A stretch of 64,000 nt of DNA from Desulfosporosinus sp. (GTDB taxonomy: Bacteria > Bacillota > Desulfitobacteriia > Desulfitobacteriales > Desulfitobacteriaceae): NCBI GenBank assembly GCA_003513495.1, contig DOPM01000003.1, positions 22,185 to 86,184 on the forward strand, written 5' to 3'. Of the stretch, positions 8,261 through 16,676 are shown piece after piece. Position 1 is the stretch's first letter, and the number at the start of each line of letters is the position of its first letter. A program made the position numbers and the translations under genes. The notes beneath the pieces are model-generated. The model worked only from the letters and a program-made list of their open reading frames with translations. It made no database searches and was not told the origin of the DNA.

Positions 8261-8878
8261 TTACCCCACCAAAAGAATAGACCTTAATTTCTGTTGCCCC
8301 TCTGCAGAGCCTGCTACTAGTAAGACATCTTCCCCACGAAGGACAAGACTAGCGTCTGGTGAAAACTGTTCTAACCCATCTCTTACCACTGCAACAATCG
8401 TTGCCCCAGTACGCTCTCGAACCTTTAATTCCCGCAACGTTTTGCCAATAGCGGGAGAGGTCTTCCCTATTTCAATTTCGCCGACATCCAGCCAACGAGA
8501 CATTAACCTATCAGTGTAACCTAGGAACTTGTTAAGATGACTTTCAATCTTTAGATCCGTTTCGCGCCTTTGATCCATAAGCTTTTTAAGATCTTCAACA
8601 AAGACTTGAATTTCTCCTTTTTGATCAAAGGACTTAACAAACTTTTCTGCCATGGCTTTTGACGTTACAGTTATACCTATGCCTTGGCTTACCATAACCA
8701 CACCGACATTTTGCAAAACTGCAATAGCCCGGCGAATAGTTTCTGGAGATACGTTATACCGCCCCGCTAACGTCGAACGACCATGAATTTTAACCCCCTC
8801 ATGATATTCTCCCATCATGATGGCGTGAGCTATATCAAGAGCAATTTCCTGATACCGAGCCTTTTCCAACCAATCCAA
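8261..8878 (-). CDS. GntR-family regulator with RCK_C (TrkA-C) domain, BusR-like
   Basis: This 205-residue protein has a GntR-type winged helix at about residues 5-70 (GRSTLAGRYNVSPETIRRAIAVLQ is split here as two helices), a charged coiled-coil segment at about 78-118, and a C-terminal RCK_C domain at about 122-205, ending RGEDVLLVAG. This architecture and length are those of Lactococcus BusR, a c-di-AMP-responsive repressor of osmolyte uptake; RCK_C is a known c-di-AMP-binding domain. The gene leads the acpS-nnr-alr transcript and is divergent from a c-di-AMP riboswitch 120 bases away. Binding of c-di-AMP here is inference. Confidence 0.85.
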   Translation of the reverse strand: MDWLEKARYQEIALDIAHAIMMGEYHEGVKIHGRSTLAGRYNVSPETIRRAIAVLQNVGVVMVSQGIGITVTSKAMAEKFVKSFDQKGEIQVFVEDLKKLMDQRRETDLKIESHLNKFLGYTDRLMSRWLDVGEIEIGKTSPAIGKTLRELKVRERTGATIVAVVRDGLEQFSPDASLVLRGEDVLLVAGSAEGQQKLRSILLVG

Positions 8879-8943
8879 CCCCTTATCTATATCGAGAATT
8901 CCATACTATTATAACATAGCCAAATCTAAGTGACATCATGCTC

Positions 8944-8972
8944 TTGACAGGTAACAACTCTTATGTTAGTAT
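8944..8972 (+). promoter_or_regulatory. Promoter of the riboswitch-eam transcript
   Basis: TTGACA at 8944-8949 and TAGTAT at 8967-8972 are separated by 17 bases. A second TGACA occurs at 8931-8935. The predicted transcript starts shortly before the riboswitch. Confidence 0.6.
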
Positions 8973-8994
8973 AAGGTTGTTAGTAAAAATAAAA

Positions 8995-9140
8995 TCCTTA
9001 TGCTAGCTGAATTTCCAAAAGGAAAACGGGGGAACCACTTTTAGGGGTGAATCGCCAGATGGCGAAGAGCAGTTTCAGCTCTAACCCGACAGCTAACCTC
9101 GTAAGCGTTGAAACACGGAAGCGTGATGTTTTACGTTTTT
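8995..9140 (+). promoter_or_regulatory. Cyclic di-AMP riboswitch (ydaO/yuaA type)
   Basis: The conserved blocks of the ydaO aptamer appear in order: GCTAGCTG near 9003, GGGGGAACCA near 9028, GGGGTGAATC near 9043, and CCCGACAGCTAACCTCGTA near 9087-9105 followed by the 3-prime strand. A hairpin with a long T run follows directly, so the likely logic is termination when c-di-AMP is bound. The regulated gene is the aminomutase starting at 9269. Recognition is by consensus memory; a covariance-model search would confirm it. Confidence 0.92.
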
Positions 9141-9146
9141 CTTTGG

Positions 9147-9175
9147 GAACCGACACTTTAGATTGGTTCTTTTTT
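9147..9175 (+). terminator. Riboswitch expression-platform terminator
   Basis: GAACCGA (9147-9153) pairs with TTGGTTC (9163-9169), including one G-U pair, and a run of T follows at 9170-9175. It lies between the c-di-AMP aptamer and the aminomutase. Confidence 0.75.
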
Positions 9176-9268
9176 GTTTTCAAAAACTACTTGACCACTC
9201 CTACTAACTACAAAAAAGCAAGCATAATGGAGCAAATTTACTTTGGAAACAATTAAGGAGGGATATAT

Positions 9269-10519
9269 ATGGCTGTCGAACTTCAAGAACGTTCGAATAC
9301 CTTTCGACAATTCGCACTAAAGCGAGCAGTTGAGCTTAAACAAATGGTTACACCTTATATAAATAATTCCAGAACCATTCCAACCGGGCTATCCCTTTCG
9401 AAAGTCTACGAATCCCGTCGTGCAAATATACTAAGCTACTTTGGTGCAACACTTGAAGACTGGGAAAATTGGCACTGGCAAATGACCAATAGAATTACAG
9501 ACCCCGATGCCTTGATTGCTCTGCTTCCTGGCTTAACCTCAGATCAATGTGAAGAAATTGAACGTGTTGGTAAAACATTTCGTTGGGCCGTATCCCCTTA
9601 TTATTTAAGTTTGATGAGTGATACGGATTCCTTGGATCCAATACGACTGCAAGGATTGCCTACTATAGCTGAACTTGACGAAGACTTTGGAGAAGAAGAC
9701 CCTATGGGAGAAGGTATCACGTCTCCTGCTCCTGGCATTACAAGGCGATACCCTGACCGCTTAATCATCAACGTCACTAATATGTGTGCTATGTACTGCC
9801 GACACTGCCAGCGCAGGCGTAATATCGGAGAAACCGATACCCATACACCACGAACTCAGCTTAAGGCTGCACTCGATTATATTCGAGCAAACCCTGAGAT
9901 TCGAGACGTCTTAGTAACCGGAGGAGATGCCTTACTGCTGAGTGATCTAACCTTAGATTGGCTGCTTGGAGAACTCCACGCTATTCCTCACGTTGAAATC
10001 AAACGGCTTGGGACAAGGGCCCCCGTAACTCTGCCAATGCGCATTACGGATGAATTATGCTCAATACTTGCAAAATATCCGCCGCTCTATATTAATACAC
10101 AATTCAATCACCCCAAAGAAGTCACTGAAGACGCCAAAAAAGCGGCTGACAGACTAATTTCAGCCGGAGTGGTTTTAGGGAATCAAGCAGTTTTACTCAA
10201 AGGAATAAATCATCAACCAGAGGTTATGAAGAAGCTTAATCAGGAGCTCCTTAAAATCAGGGTTCGTCCTTACTATATATTTCATGCTAAAAATGTTAAG
10301 GGTACACGTCATTTTGTTCCTCGCATTCAAGATGGACTTGCCGTAATGGATCAATTGCGAGGGTATACTTCTGGACTTGCTGTGCCAACCTATATTATTA
10401 ATGCCCCTAAGGGCGGAGGCAAGACACCCATATTACCCCAATACCTTATGGACCTTAATGAAAACAAAGCAGTTTTGCGTACTTGGGAAGGAAAGCTTGT
10501 CCAGTACGAAACACCGTAA
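9269..10519 (+). CDS. eam: Radical SAM aminomutase, probably glutamate 2,3-aminomutase
   Basis: This 416-residue protein belongs to the lysine 2,3-aminomutase family. The iron-sulfur motif is C173-x3-C177-x2-C180 (CAMYCRHC), and the PLP lysine is K385 in GGGKTP. In lysine 2,3-aminomutase two aspartates (293 and 330, clostridial numbering) bind the lysine side-chain amine. Here the matching positions are K341 (HAKN) and N378 (IINAP), with the same 37-residue spacing. Lys and Asn at these sites are the reported signature of glutamate 2,3-aminomutase, which makes beta-glutamate, a compatible solute. The start has AAGGAGG upstream. Control by a c-di-AMP riboswitch fits an osmolyte role. Confidence 0.88.
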   Translation: MAVELQERSNTFRQFALKRAVELKQMVTPYINNSRTIPTGLSLSKVYESRRANILSYFGATLEDWENWHWQMTNRITDPDALIALLPGLTSDQCEEIERVGKTFRWAVSPYYLSLMSDTDSLDPIRLQGLPTIAELDEDFGEEDPMGEGITSPAPGITRRYPDRLIINVTNMCAMYCRHCQRRRNIGETDTHTPRTQLKAALDYIRANPEIRDVLVTGGDALLLSDLTLDWLLGELHAIPHVEIKRLGTRAPVTLPMRITDELCSILAKYPPLYINTQFNHPKEVTEDAKKAADRLISAGVVLGNQAVLLKGINHQPEVMKKLNQELLKIRVRPYYIFHAKNVKGTRHFVPRIQDGLAVMDQLRGYTSGLAVPTYIINAPKGGGKTPILPQYLMDLNENKAVLRTWEGKLVQYETP

Positions 10520-10559
10520 ATCAGGATGATTCAAACGTTATCTAGGAGGAGAGTGCGAT

Positions 10560-10745
10560 ATGAAGGAACGTCTTAATAATGACCAAATTGCACAACGGAT
10601 TATTCAAACAAATTCAGATATCAAGCGTTACTTGAATTTAGCACCGGGCTTCAAACCTCTGCCGACCCAACCTAACACTAAAAACGACTATTATAGTATA
10701 CCCATGTCTCAAACAATGTCTCCACGGCCTATCCTTAGGCCATGA
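10560..10745 (+). CDS. Small protein of unknown function downstream of eam
   Basis: This 61-residue frame starts 40 bases after eam with AGGAGGAG placed well before its ATG, and a terminator follows its stop. The N-terminal half (residues 1-30) is charged and probably helical; the rest is rich in Pro, Asn, Ser and Thr and looks disordered. There is no membrane segment or Cys. I know no family for it. Its position in the riboswitch-controlled transcript suggests a role linked to the aminomutase or to osmotic adaptation, which is inference. Confidence 0.7.
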   Translation: MKERLNNDQIAQRIIQTNSDIKRYLNLAPGFKPLPTQPNTKNDYYSIPMSQTMSPRPILRP

Positions 10746-10764
10746 CTTCTTCTCCTTCTCTATT

Positions 10765-10792
10765 TAGCGATCCTTAGGATCGCTATTTTTTT
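10765..10792. terminator. Rho-independent terminator
   Basis: TAGCGATCC (10765-10773) pairs with GGATCGCTA (10777-10785) around loop TTA and is followed by seven T. It ends the eam transcript and overlaps the stop codon of the convergent radical SAM gene. Confidence 0.9.
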
Positions 10793-11700
10793 GCCCATTT
10801 TCCTTGCCATGTGTCCCGTCGTTCTAACTCTGCATCAATGGCATTAAGGACCTCCCACTTTTTTCTGCTCCAAAGGGGCCCAATAAGATCCTCTGGAGGA
10901 CCATCTCCTGTCAACCGATGAATCACCATCTCTGGTGGTAGGATTTCCAGAATATCAACGACTAAGGAGACATAGTCTTCCTTCGTCATGAGTTCAAAAG
11001 GCTTCTGCTCATACATTTTTGCTAAGGGGGTTCCTCGTAGCACATGCAACAAATGAAGTTTAATTCCCTGAATCGGTAGACTGGCCACTGCCTGTGCTGT
11101 TTCCAACATCTCTGCTTTTGATTCGCCTGGTAACCCCAGAATTATATGAGCACAAACCCGTATTCCTCTGGACCGTAATTGATCAAGTCCCTCGAGGAAC
11201 TGAGAATAATTATGCCCTCTTTTGATCCAATCCATGGTTCGATCATGTTTACTTTGCAAGCCTAGCTCTACCCATAAATAGGTCCGCTGATTTAGTTCTT
11301 CTAGGTAATCCAGCACATCCTCAGGCAAGCAGTCCGGCCTTGTTGATATGGATAACCCAATCACGTTCTCCTCAGTCAGTGCCTTTTCATAAACCTCACG
11401 TAACCTATGTACCGAGGCATAAGTATTGGTATAAGCTTGAAAATAAGCTAGATATTTAGCACTAGGCCATTTTTTCTTCATCCGTTCGGCTACTTGATTA
11501 AATTGATCATGCAGGGATAACCTCTGATCCCCGGCAAAGTCCCCCGATCCCCGCTCGCTGCAATAGACGCACCCGCTCCAGCCCAACCTTCCATCACGAT
11601 TCGGGCAAGTAAATCCAGCATCTAAGGAAACCTTAAAGACTTTCTCTCCAAATCGGTAACGCAGGTGTTCATTAAATGTATGATATCGTTTCTTTTGCAT
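10783..11700 (-). CDS. Radical SAM protein of the YtqA family (TIGR01212)
   Basis: This 305-residue protein carries the atypical iron-sulfur motif CPNRDG-x4-GCVYC with Cys at 32, 44 and 47. The opening RYHTFNEHLRYRFGEKVFKVSLDAGFTCPN matches YtqA-type proteins (split: RYHTFNEHLRYRFG and VFKVSLDAGF). It also has the Elp3-like block ISTRPDCLPEDVLDYL and LGLPGESKAEML. The reaction is not established in the family to my knowledge. It is convergent with the eam transcript and upstream of nothing on its strand, so it is probably monocistronic. Confidence 0.85.
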   Translation of the reverse strand: MQKKRYHTFNEHLRYRFGEKVFKVSLDAGFTCPNRDGRLGWSGCVYCSERGSGDFAGDQRLSLHDQFNQVAERMKKKWPSAKYLAYFQAYTNTYASVHRLREVYEKALTEENVIGLSISTRPDCLPEDVLDYLEELNQRTYLWVELGLQSKHDRTMDWIKRGHNYSQFLEGLDQLRSRGIRVCAHIILGLPGESKAEMLETAQAVASLPIQGIKLHLLHVLRGTPLAKMYEQKPFELMTKEDYVSLVVDILEILPPEMVIHRLTGDGPPEDLIGPLWSRKKWEVLNAIDAELERRDTWQGKWAKK

Positions 11701-11840
11701 AAATTTGCATCCATTCTTTGTAGTTACAGAGATAATATTACCATATAGAGTGGGTATTGCAAGGTTGAGTCACTTCCCGACCAGTTCGAAGAAGGAGTTT
11801 TCCAACAACTGATAGAATGACCATCTAAGGAGGTGTCATA

Positions 11841-12836
11841 ATGTATAGTTCATTACTGAAAAGCTTGCCCTTCCCCCCTCGCGTCCCCTTAATGAGTGGA
11901 CCTACGCCCCTGCAAAAAAGTCGCCTCTCATGGGGAGAAGATGCACTATATTGGAAACGAGACGACCTGACCCTTTATGGCCTAGGGGGAAACAAACTAC
12001 GTAAACTGGAATTTTTGATGGCTGAAGCACTTAATCAGAAAGCGGACCTCATAATCACTTCGGGAGCGCCTCAGTCGAACCACGCTCGACTCACAGCCGT
12101 TGTTTCTGCAATGTTAAAGCTTCCATCCGTGCTTGTTATTCCAGGAACTCTCCCCACAGAATGGGGTGGCAACCTGATTTTAGACCGCTTAGCCGGGGCA
12201 GAAATCATAGCCTGTGGTGAAGAACCTCTTGAGCAGGCTGTAAAACGCATATCCTCTGAAAAAAGGTCTAAAGGATACTATCCCTATACCATCCCTCTAG
12301 GTGGGTCCAATACTCTAGGATCCCTTGGATATTTTCTAGCTTTCTTTGAACTTCTTACCCAGGCAGAAGAGCAAGGATGGACTCCAAATTTACTTGTCTG
12401 TTCAGTTGGGAGTGCAGGAACTCTAGCCGGATTAGTCGCCGCAAACGCCCTTCTCCCTCAACCCCTTCGCTTATTAGGAGTAAATGTGGTCCAAAGTTCG
12501 GATCAACTGCATAGGCAAGTTGAGCAACTAGCTACAGAGGTTTTAGAACTCTTACACATTCCTCGTTCTCTCCCGCCCTTCGAAATTACGACTGATTTTA
12601 TTGGGTCGGGTTATGGCTCCGCTACTCCCGAGTCTTCTAAGGTCATCATAGAGTGCTTTAGAACAGACGGTATCCTATTTGATCCTGTCTATACTTCCAA
12701 AGGGGTTGCCGCAGTTAAACACTTAATGCAACACAAAAACCGAGAATTCCCTGAGTCCATCGTCTTCTGGCATACCGGAGGTGGGCCAGCTATCTTTGAT
12801 CAGCACTACTATACGGAACTTCTAGGTCACGCCTGA
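11841..12836 (+). CDS. D-cysteine desulfhydrase / ACC deaminase-family PLP enzyme
   Basis: This 331-residue fold-type II PLP protein carries WKRDDLTLYGLGGNKLRKLEFL, with the PLP lysine in GGNKLRK near residue 53, then TSGAPQSNHARLTA. The glycine-rich phosphate loop is GSAGTLAGLVAA near residue 193. The sequence is of the DcyD/ACC deaminase group; its sulfur or amino acid substrate cannot be decided by eye. A strong AAGGAGG precedes the ATG. The stop overlaps the end of a convergent VOC-family gene by ten bases. Confidence 0.85.
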   Translation: MYSSLLKSLPFPPRVPLMSGPTPLQKSRLSWGEDALYWKRDDLTLYGLGGNKLRKLEFLMAEALNQKADLIITSGAPQSNHARLTAVVSAMLKLPSVLVIPGTLPTEWGGNLILDRLAGAEIIACGEEPLEQAVKRISSEKRSKGYYPYTIPLGGSNTLGSLGYFLAFFELLTQAEEQGWTPNLLVCSVGSAGTLAGLVAANALLPQPLRLLGVNVVQSSDQLHRQVEQLATEVLELLHIPRSLPPFEITTDFIGSGYGSATPESSKVIIECFRTDGILFDPVYTSKGVAAVKHLMQHKNREFPESIVFWHTGGGPAIFDQHYYTELLGHA

Positions 12837-13207
12837 TAAAGCTCGAGTTTTTCCCCGCTCGGACCCCGGAAGAAGAAATTATACCGACCTTCCCCCAATG
12901 ACATGGGCTCAGAAGTCGTCAATTCTACCTGATGGTCTCTTAAGTGTTCAATGGCTTTAATAATATCCGGTACTCTGATCGCCAGGTGATTGACAACCCC
13001 GTCTTCGAACTGGCGACCATCGACGACTTCCACCAGTTCTATAATCGTACCCCCTAATTCCAGAAAGGCTAATTCTACCTCTCCCGGTTTAATTCGGTGT
13101 AAAAATTTAAAACCAAGGACCTCTAAGTAAAACTGAATTGCCCTTTCCATTTCCAAGGCTTTAATTCCTATGTGCTCAACTCCTGTAAATAGGGTGTTGG
13201 TTTCCAT
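12827..13207 (-). CDS. VOC-family (glyoxalase/epimerase-like) protein
   Basis: This 126-residue protein has two beta-alpha-beta-beta-beta units of the vicinal oxygen chelate fold. It starts TGVEHIGIKALEMERAIQFYLEVLGFK, with the first metal His (split: GVEHIGIKALEM, AIQFYLEVLGF). VVNHLAIRVPDIIKAIEHL gives the second His, and EKLELYQA gives the terminal Glu. It resembles methylmalonyl-CoA epimerases and glyoxalase I proteins, but the substrate is open. No neighbour points to a pathway. Confidence 0.8.
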   Translation of the reverse strand: METNTLFTGVEHIGIKALEMERAIQFYLEVLGFKFLHRIKPGEVELAFLELGGTIIELVEVVDGRQFEDGVVNHLAIRVPDIIKAIEHLRDHQVELTTSEPMSLGEGRYNFFFRGPSGEKLELYQA

Positions 13208-13353
13208 TTCTATCCCTGCCTTCTCCTTGTCTTTTTCTCATTCTTTCTCAATGTGATTATACGAATATGCCCTAAATATCCATATACCTGCCCTATGCCT
13301 AAGCACAGATATACAACATTTTTTTATCCTCCAATTTGAATACCGCTTTTCCC

Positions 13354-14547
13354 CTAGTTTTTTTGTAAGGCTTCTAACTCTAATAGTCTTTGCTTAATCT
13401 CTACCCCTCCGGCATACCCTGTCAAACTTCCGCTCTTACCAATCACTCGATGGCAAGGTACTACAACCCCGATGGGATTTCGATTATTAGCCATCCCCAC
13501 TGCTCTCTGCCCCTTAGGATTACCTACCTTTTCGGCAATATCACTATAGCTGCGTGTCTCTCCGTAGGGAATTCGCAAAAGCTCTTCCCATACTTTAAGC
13601 TGAAAAGGTGTACCAAGTTGATGGAGAGGAATGGTAAAGTCCTGGCGTTTCCCCGTAAAATATTCCTGTAGCTGTTGAATAGCCTCAATATTTGGTCCTC
13701 GCTTGCGCATTAAGAAACGTTTGGGAAATTGGCGGGACGTCCAGTTTCGAAAGGACTGCTCTTCCTCAACCGACTGTCCAAGTCCTAACCAACATAATCC
13801 CACTGTGGTCGATGCTACCGTTACCATAACCTCTAAGTCTTTGATCATAACAAGCTCAGTCCAAAAAGTAAGGGGTTGGGCTGTCCATAGTTCCTGAATA
13901 GAATACTTGATAAGTTCACCAAATTGATAGATTTCGATTATACTTGAATCACTTTTTAAACGCTGATCAAGGTCGACAGGTACGCTCCACTTAGGACCAT
14001 CTTCTTTATAGAGAGGGAACCCATTGTCAGGAGTCCGCATCAATGCATAGATTAGCGCCGCTAAACCACGTGCAAATGGCTGCTCAGATTCTAGGAAAGG
14101 CCTGATCCTCTCTTCAAGAGGATCTACTAATTGGGGAGCGTTCTGGGCTAGTTGTGCTAGTCCCCACAAAGCACCATCACTTAAGCTTTCATCGACCAAC
14201 AGCCCGGAAAGCATCCAATTGAAATGCCCACAGGTTTTGGGACAATGAGTTAATAGACTCCCTATAGCCTCTGAAGCATTCCAAGCGGTTCCCCCGGATT
14301 CATCGTTAAGCATCCAAAAATAGCGGCGCACGAGATTTACGGCAAAATTCTCATCTTCAAGCTCAATTTTTCGAGCGATAAACCCTAAGGCCTCTACTGC
14401 ACGCCAGAATTCAAGCCCATCCTTAACGTATATTCTTGTCATAAATTGTCGATAGACGTTTCTATGTTGTTTTTCCTTTGCCCAAACACCCAGTTGTATC
14501 CAATCCCGTTTCTCTAATACCCGTTGCACATCTCTTTTCGTAGGCAT
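13354..14547 (-). CDS. HEAT-like domain fused to O6-alkylguanine-DNA alkyltransferase
   Basis: This 397-residue protein has two parts. Residues 1-185 are alpha-helical with HEAT-like repeats (FWRAVEALGFIARK, WNASEAIGSLLTHC, GALWGLAQLAQNAP, FARGLAALIYALM), resembling the DVU0298-type family. Residues about 225-397 are a full Ogt/MGMT methyltransferase: an N-terminal RNase H-like part ending at LMRKRG, then the DNA-binding part with the acceptor Cys in VVVPCHRVIG and the following GSLTGYAGG. Ordinary Ogt is about 160 residues, so the N-terminal half is an addition. It should repair O6-methylguanine; the HEAT part is probably for protein binding or damage recognition. Confidence 0.85.
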   Translation of the reverse strand: MPTKRDVQRVLEKRDWIQLGVWAKEKQHRNVYRQFMTRIYVKDGLEFWRAVEALGFIARKIELEDENFAVNLVRRYFWMLNDESGGTAWNASEAIGSLLTHCPKTCGHFNWMLSGLLVDESLSDGALWGLAQLAQNAPQLVDPLEERIRPFLESEQPFARGLAALIYALMRTPDNGFPLYKEDGPKWSVPVDLDQRLKSDSSIIEIYQFGELIKYSIQELWTAQPLTFWTELVMIKDLEVMVTVASTTVGLCWLGLGQSVEEEQSFRNWTSRQFPKRFLMRKRGPNIEAIQQLQEYFTGKRQDFTIPLHQLGTPFQLKVWEELLRIPYGETRSYSDIAEKVGNPKGQRAVGMANNRNPIGVVVPCHRVIGKSGSLTGYAGGVEIKQRLLELEALQKN

Positions 14548-14625
14548 TGGATCACCCTCTCTGTTTTTAATTTTTACTTATTAATAATAATATTATCACA
14601 ATTCAATAGGATTTGTAATACAAAA

Positions 14626-14645
14626 AGCGACCCCGTAAGGTCGCT
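14626..14645 (-). terminator. Rho-independent terminator
   Basis: AGCGACC (14626-14632) pairs with GGTCGCT (14639-14645). On the minus strand the stem is followed by TTTTT, so it ends the tautomerase transcript. Confidence 0.75.
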
Positions 14646-14688
14646 CTTAAAAAATAACGAAAAGCAAGATATCAAATTTAAACTATGT

Positions 14689-14901
14689 TTAATCTCTTTC
14701 TTTATACTTCTCCCAGTAAGCTGTTTCTGTTAGTACTTCCCCGCCAATGCCCATGTTACTATATTCATGTTCATCTAACGTAACCGTGAACGCAGCCATA
14801 GGAATTCCTAAAGCCTGGGAAGCAGCTTGACTCATTCCATGGATAAGACTTCTCTTTTGATCAATTGTTAGGACAGGCCCATCAAAGTTAATCATTGGCA
14901 T
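14689..14901 (-). CDS. 4-oxalocrotonate tautomerase-family protein
   Basis: This 70-residue protein starts MPMINFDGP, with Pro immediately after the initiator Met as the family catalytic base. LTIDQKRSLIHGMSQAASQAL is the conserved helix (given here at its 21-residue core: TIDQKRSLIHGMSQAASQ), followed by TVTLDEHEYSNMGIGG. The length matches small 4-OT tautomerases. The ATG has AGGTGC upstream at suitable spacing. The physiological substrate is unknown; it seems to be transcribed alone. Confidence 0.8.
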   Translation of the reverse strand: MPMINFDGPVLTIDQKRSLIHGMSQAASQALGIPMAAFTVTLDEHEYSNMGIGGEVLTETAYWEKYKERD

Positions 14902-15024
14902 TTACAAAGCACCTCCACTGTATTGTAAAACTCTTATATTAAAATTCCCCTTTGGGATAAAAAACATGTAATCTTAAGCAACTAAACAAGCCTGTTTATT
15001 TTACCTATTCTTCAATAAATATCC

Positions 15025-15780
15025 TTATTTTTGAGTGCCACAGACAGGACAGTTCTGCAAGGCCAATGGTACTTCAAGACCACAGGCTTCCATCAATTCT
15101 GCATTCACTAGAATTTCAGATGTAGCCCCATCCGCTGCAATTTCTCCTTTTTTGATAACGATCGTCCGATCACACATCCCGTAAATCATGTCTATATCAT
15201 GACTGGTGACAATTTTAGTATGCTTAAAGCTCCCTAAGAGATCCATAACTCTGCGTCTGGATTTTGGATCAAGGGCGGCAGTGGGTTCATCCATCACCAA
15301 TATGTCTGGCTGCATCGAAAGTACCGAGGCAATAGCGGCAGCTCGCTTTTCTCCACCTGATAACTTAAAAGGGGCCCGATCTTTCAGATGAAGGATTCCA
15401 ACCAACTCTAAAGCCTGGAGGACACGCTTTTCGACTTCGTTTTCATCAAGTTTATAATTACGAGGTCCAAAGGCTACATCATCATACACGGTATTCATGA
15501 AAAGCTGATCATCCGGATCTTGGAAAACCATACCTAACCTTTGACGGATCATTGGAAGTGTCTTTTTAGTAACATGAACATCTCCTACAGAGACTTCTCC
15601 TTCGCTTGGAAACAGAACCCCCATTAGTAGCATTAGTAAAGTAGATTTTCCTGCTCCGTTCGCTCCAATTATCCCTACTGACTCTCCATGATGGATGCAA
15701 AAGGACATTCCTTTAACCGCTTCGTGTCCATCCGGGTAATTATAATGCAGATCCTTAACCTCTAGTTTATGGTGACTCAT
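15025..15780 (-). CDS. cbiO: Cobalt/nickel ECF transporter ATPase CbiO
   Basis: This 251-residue ABC ATPase has Walker A GANGAGKST near residue 40, Q-loop VFQDPDDQLF, signature LSGGEKRAA and Walker B LVMDEPTAALDP. The VFQDPDDQLF block is typical of energy-coupling factor ATPases. The C-terminus has a pair of Cys (NCPVCGT), not general in the family. It is last in a cbiM-cbiQ-cbiO operon and overlaps the end of cbiQ by four bases. It energises uptake of cobalt or nickel. Confidence 0.92.
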   Translation of the reverse strand: MSHHKLEVKDLHYNYPDGHEAVKGMSFCIHHGESVGIIGANGAGKSTLLMLLMGVLFPSEGEVSVGDVHVTKKTLPMIRQRLGMVFQDPDDQLFMNTVYDDVAFGPRNYKLDENEVEKRVLQALELVGILHLKDRAPFKLSGGEKRAAAIASVLSMQPDILVMDEPTAALDPKSRRRVMDLLGSFKHTKIVTSHDIDMIYGMCDRTIVIKKGEIAADGATSEILVNAELMEACGLEVPLALQNCPVCGTQK

Positions 15781-16586
15781 CTTATCACTCCCGTTATCAA
15801 TGACCCAATTAACATTGGAATATTATAAAATCTTACGGTAATAAAGAACAAAAACCATACTGCTAGATAAACCCAATCCCCAATTCTGAGTTTCCCAAAG
15901 CCCCCTGTATTATACTCCCCTGCAAAACCTCTTAAACACATTGCTTCATATATTCGCTGGGCTCTATCAAAGGTCCGGAGTAATAGTTGTCCTGCCAGTG
16001 ACCCCCATGCGCTTCGGTGGACACCTTTTTGTTTAGGTGCTCTAAGAGAATAAGCCCTTAACGTCCGAGCTACCTCCTCCATCAATACAGAGATATAACG
16101 GTAGGTTAAGAGCAATTGGAGCACAAAGATACGAGGTATTTTAAGCATCCTTAAAGCGGATCCTAACCGGTCCATTCCAGTGGTCGCAATAAGCAGTAAG
16201 GCTGCGGTGACAGTTAATCCGCTTTTTAACAATATCGATAAAAAGGTAACCCAACCTCTTGAGATTTCCCGATCACCCAGCACAAAAATCTGCTTGTCAA
16301 AAAAAGGATTCAAGATACCTATTCCAATAATGAAGGGTGAGACAAGTAAGATCCTTAAAACTATTGGTTTCACAGGAAGTTCTGCCAAGGTAAAGACCAT
16401 CACCGGATATATTACTAAGGGCAGTATTCCACCAATATCATATCGACCAAAGGAGACAACCACAGTTAAATAACTAACTGTGGCTAATAATTTTACAAGT
16501 GGATGTAGTTTATGGATCACAGTATCCTGTCGAGCCAGATCATCAAGAAGCCGCATGTTATATAATGAATCCATGATGTTTGACAT
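15777..16586 (-). CDS. cbiQ: Cobalt/nickel ECF transporter transmembrane protein CbiQ
   Basis: The protein is about 269 residues from the ATG at 16586 (MSNIMDSLYNMRLLDDL), with several membrane helices. RSAWGSLAGQLLLRTFDRAQRIY is the coupling-helix region containing the conserved Arg motif (core: LLLRTFDRAQRIYEAM), followed by CLRGFAG. It is the scaffold subunit that links CbiM to CbiO. The start is not certain: the frame is open up to 16646, but no upstream candidate has a good ribosome site, and the chosen one has only a weak TGGGA. Operon context (cbiMN upstream, cbiO overlapping) is clear. Confidence 0.88.
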   Translation of the reverse strand: MSNIMDSLYNMRLLDDLARQDTVIHKLHPLVKLLATVSYLTVVVSFGRYDIGGILPLVIYPVMVFTLAELPVKPIVLRILLVSPFIIGIGILNPFFDKQIFVLGDREISRGWVTFLSILLKSGLTVTAALLLIATTGMDRLGSALRMLKIPRIFVLQLLLTYRYISVLMEEVARTLRAYSLRAPKQKGVHRSAWGSLAGQLLLRTFDRAQRIYEAMCLRGFAGEYNTGGFGKLRIGDWVYLAVWFLFFITVRFYNIPMLIGSLITGVIR

Positions 16587-16676
16587 AACAACAATCCCAT
16601 CAAATTTTTGTATTATTACTAAAACTATTAGTAGTTTCCAAGACATTTCAAGAAGAGAAATTCTAACAACGAATTG

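Noticed and set aside
9269..10519. Lysine 2,3-aminomutase (KamA/AblA)
   Set aside because: The two aspartates that bind the lysine side chain are replaced by Lys and Asn at the same spacing, which fits glutamate 2,3-aminomutase better.
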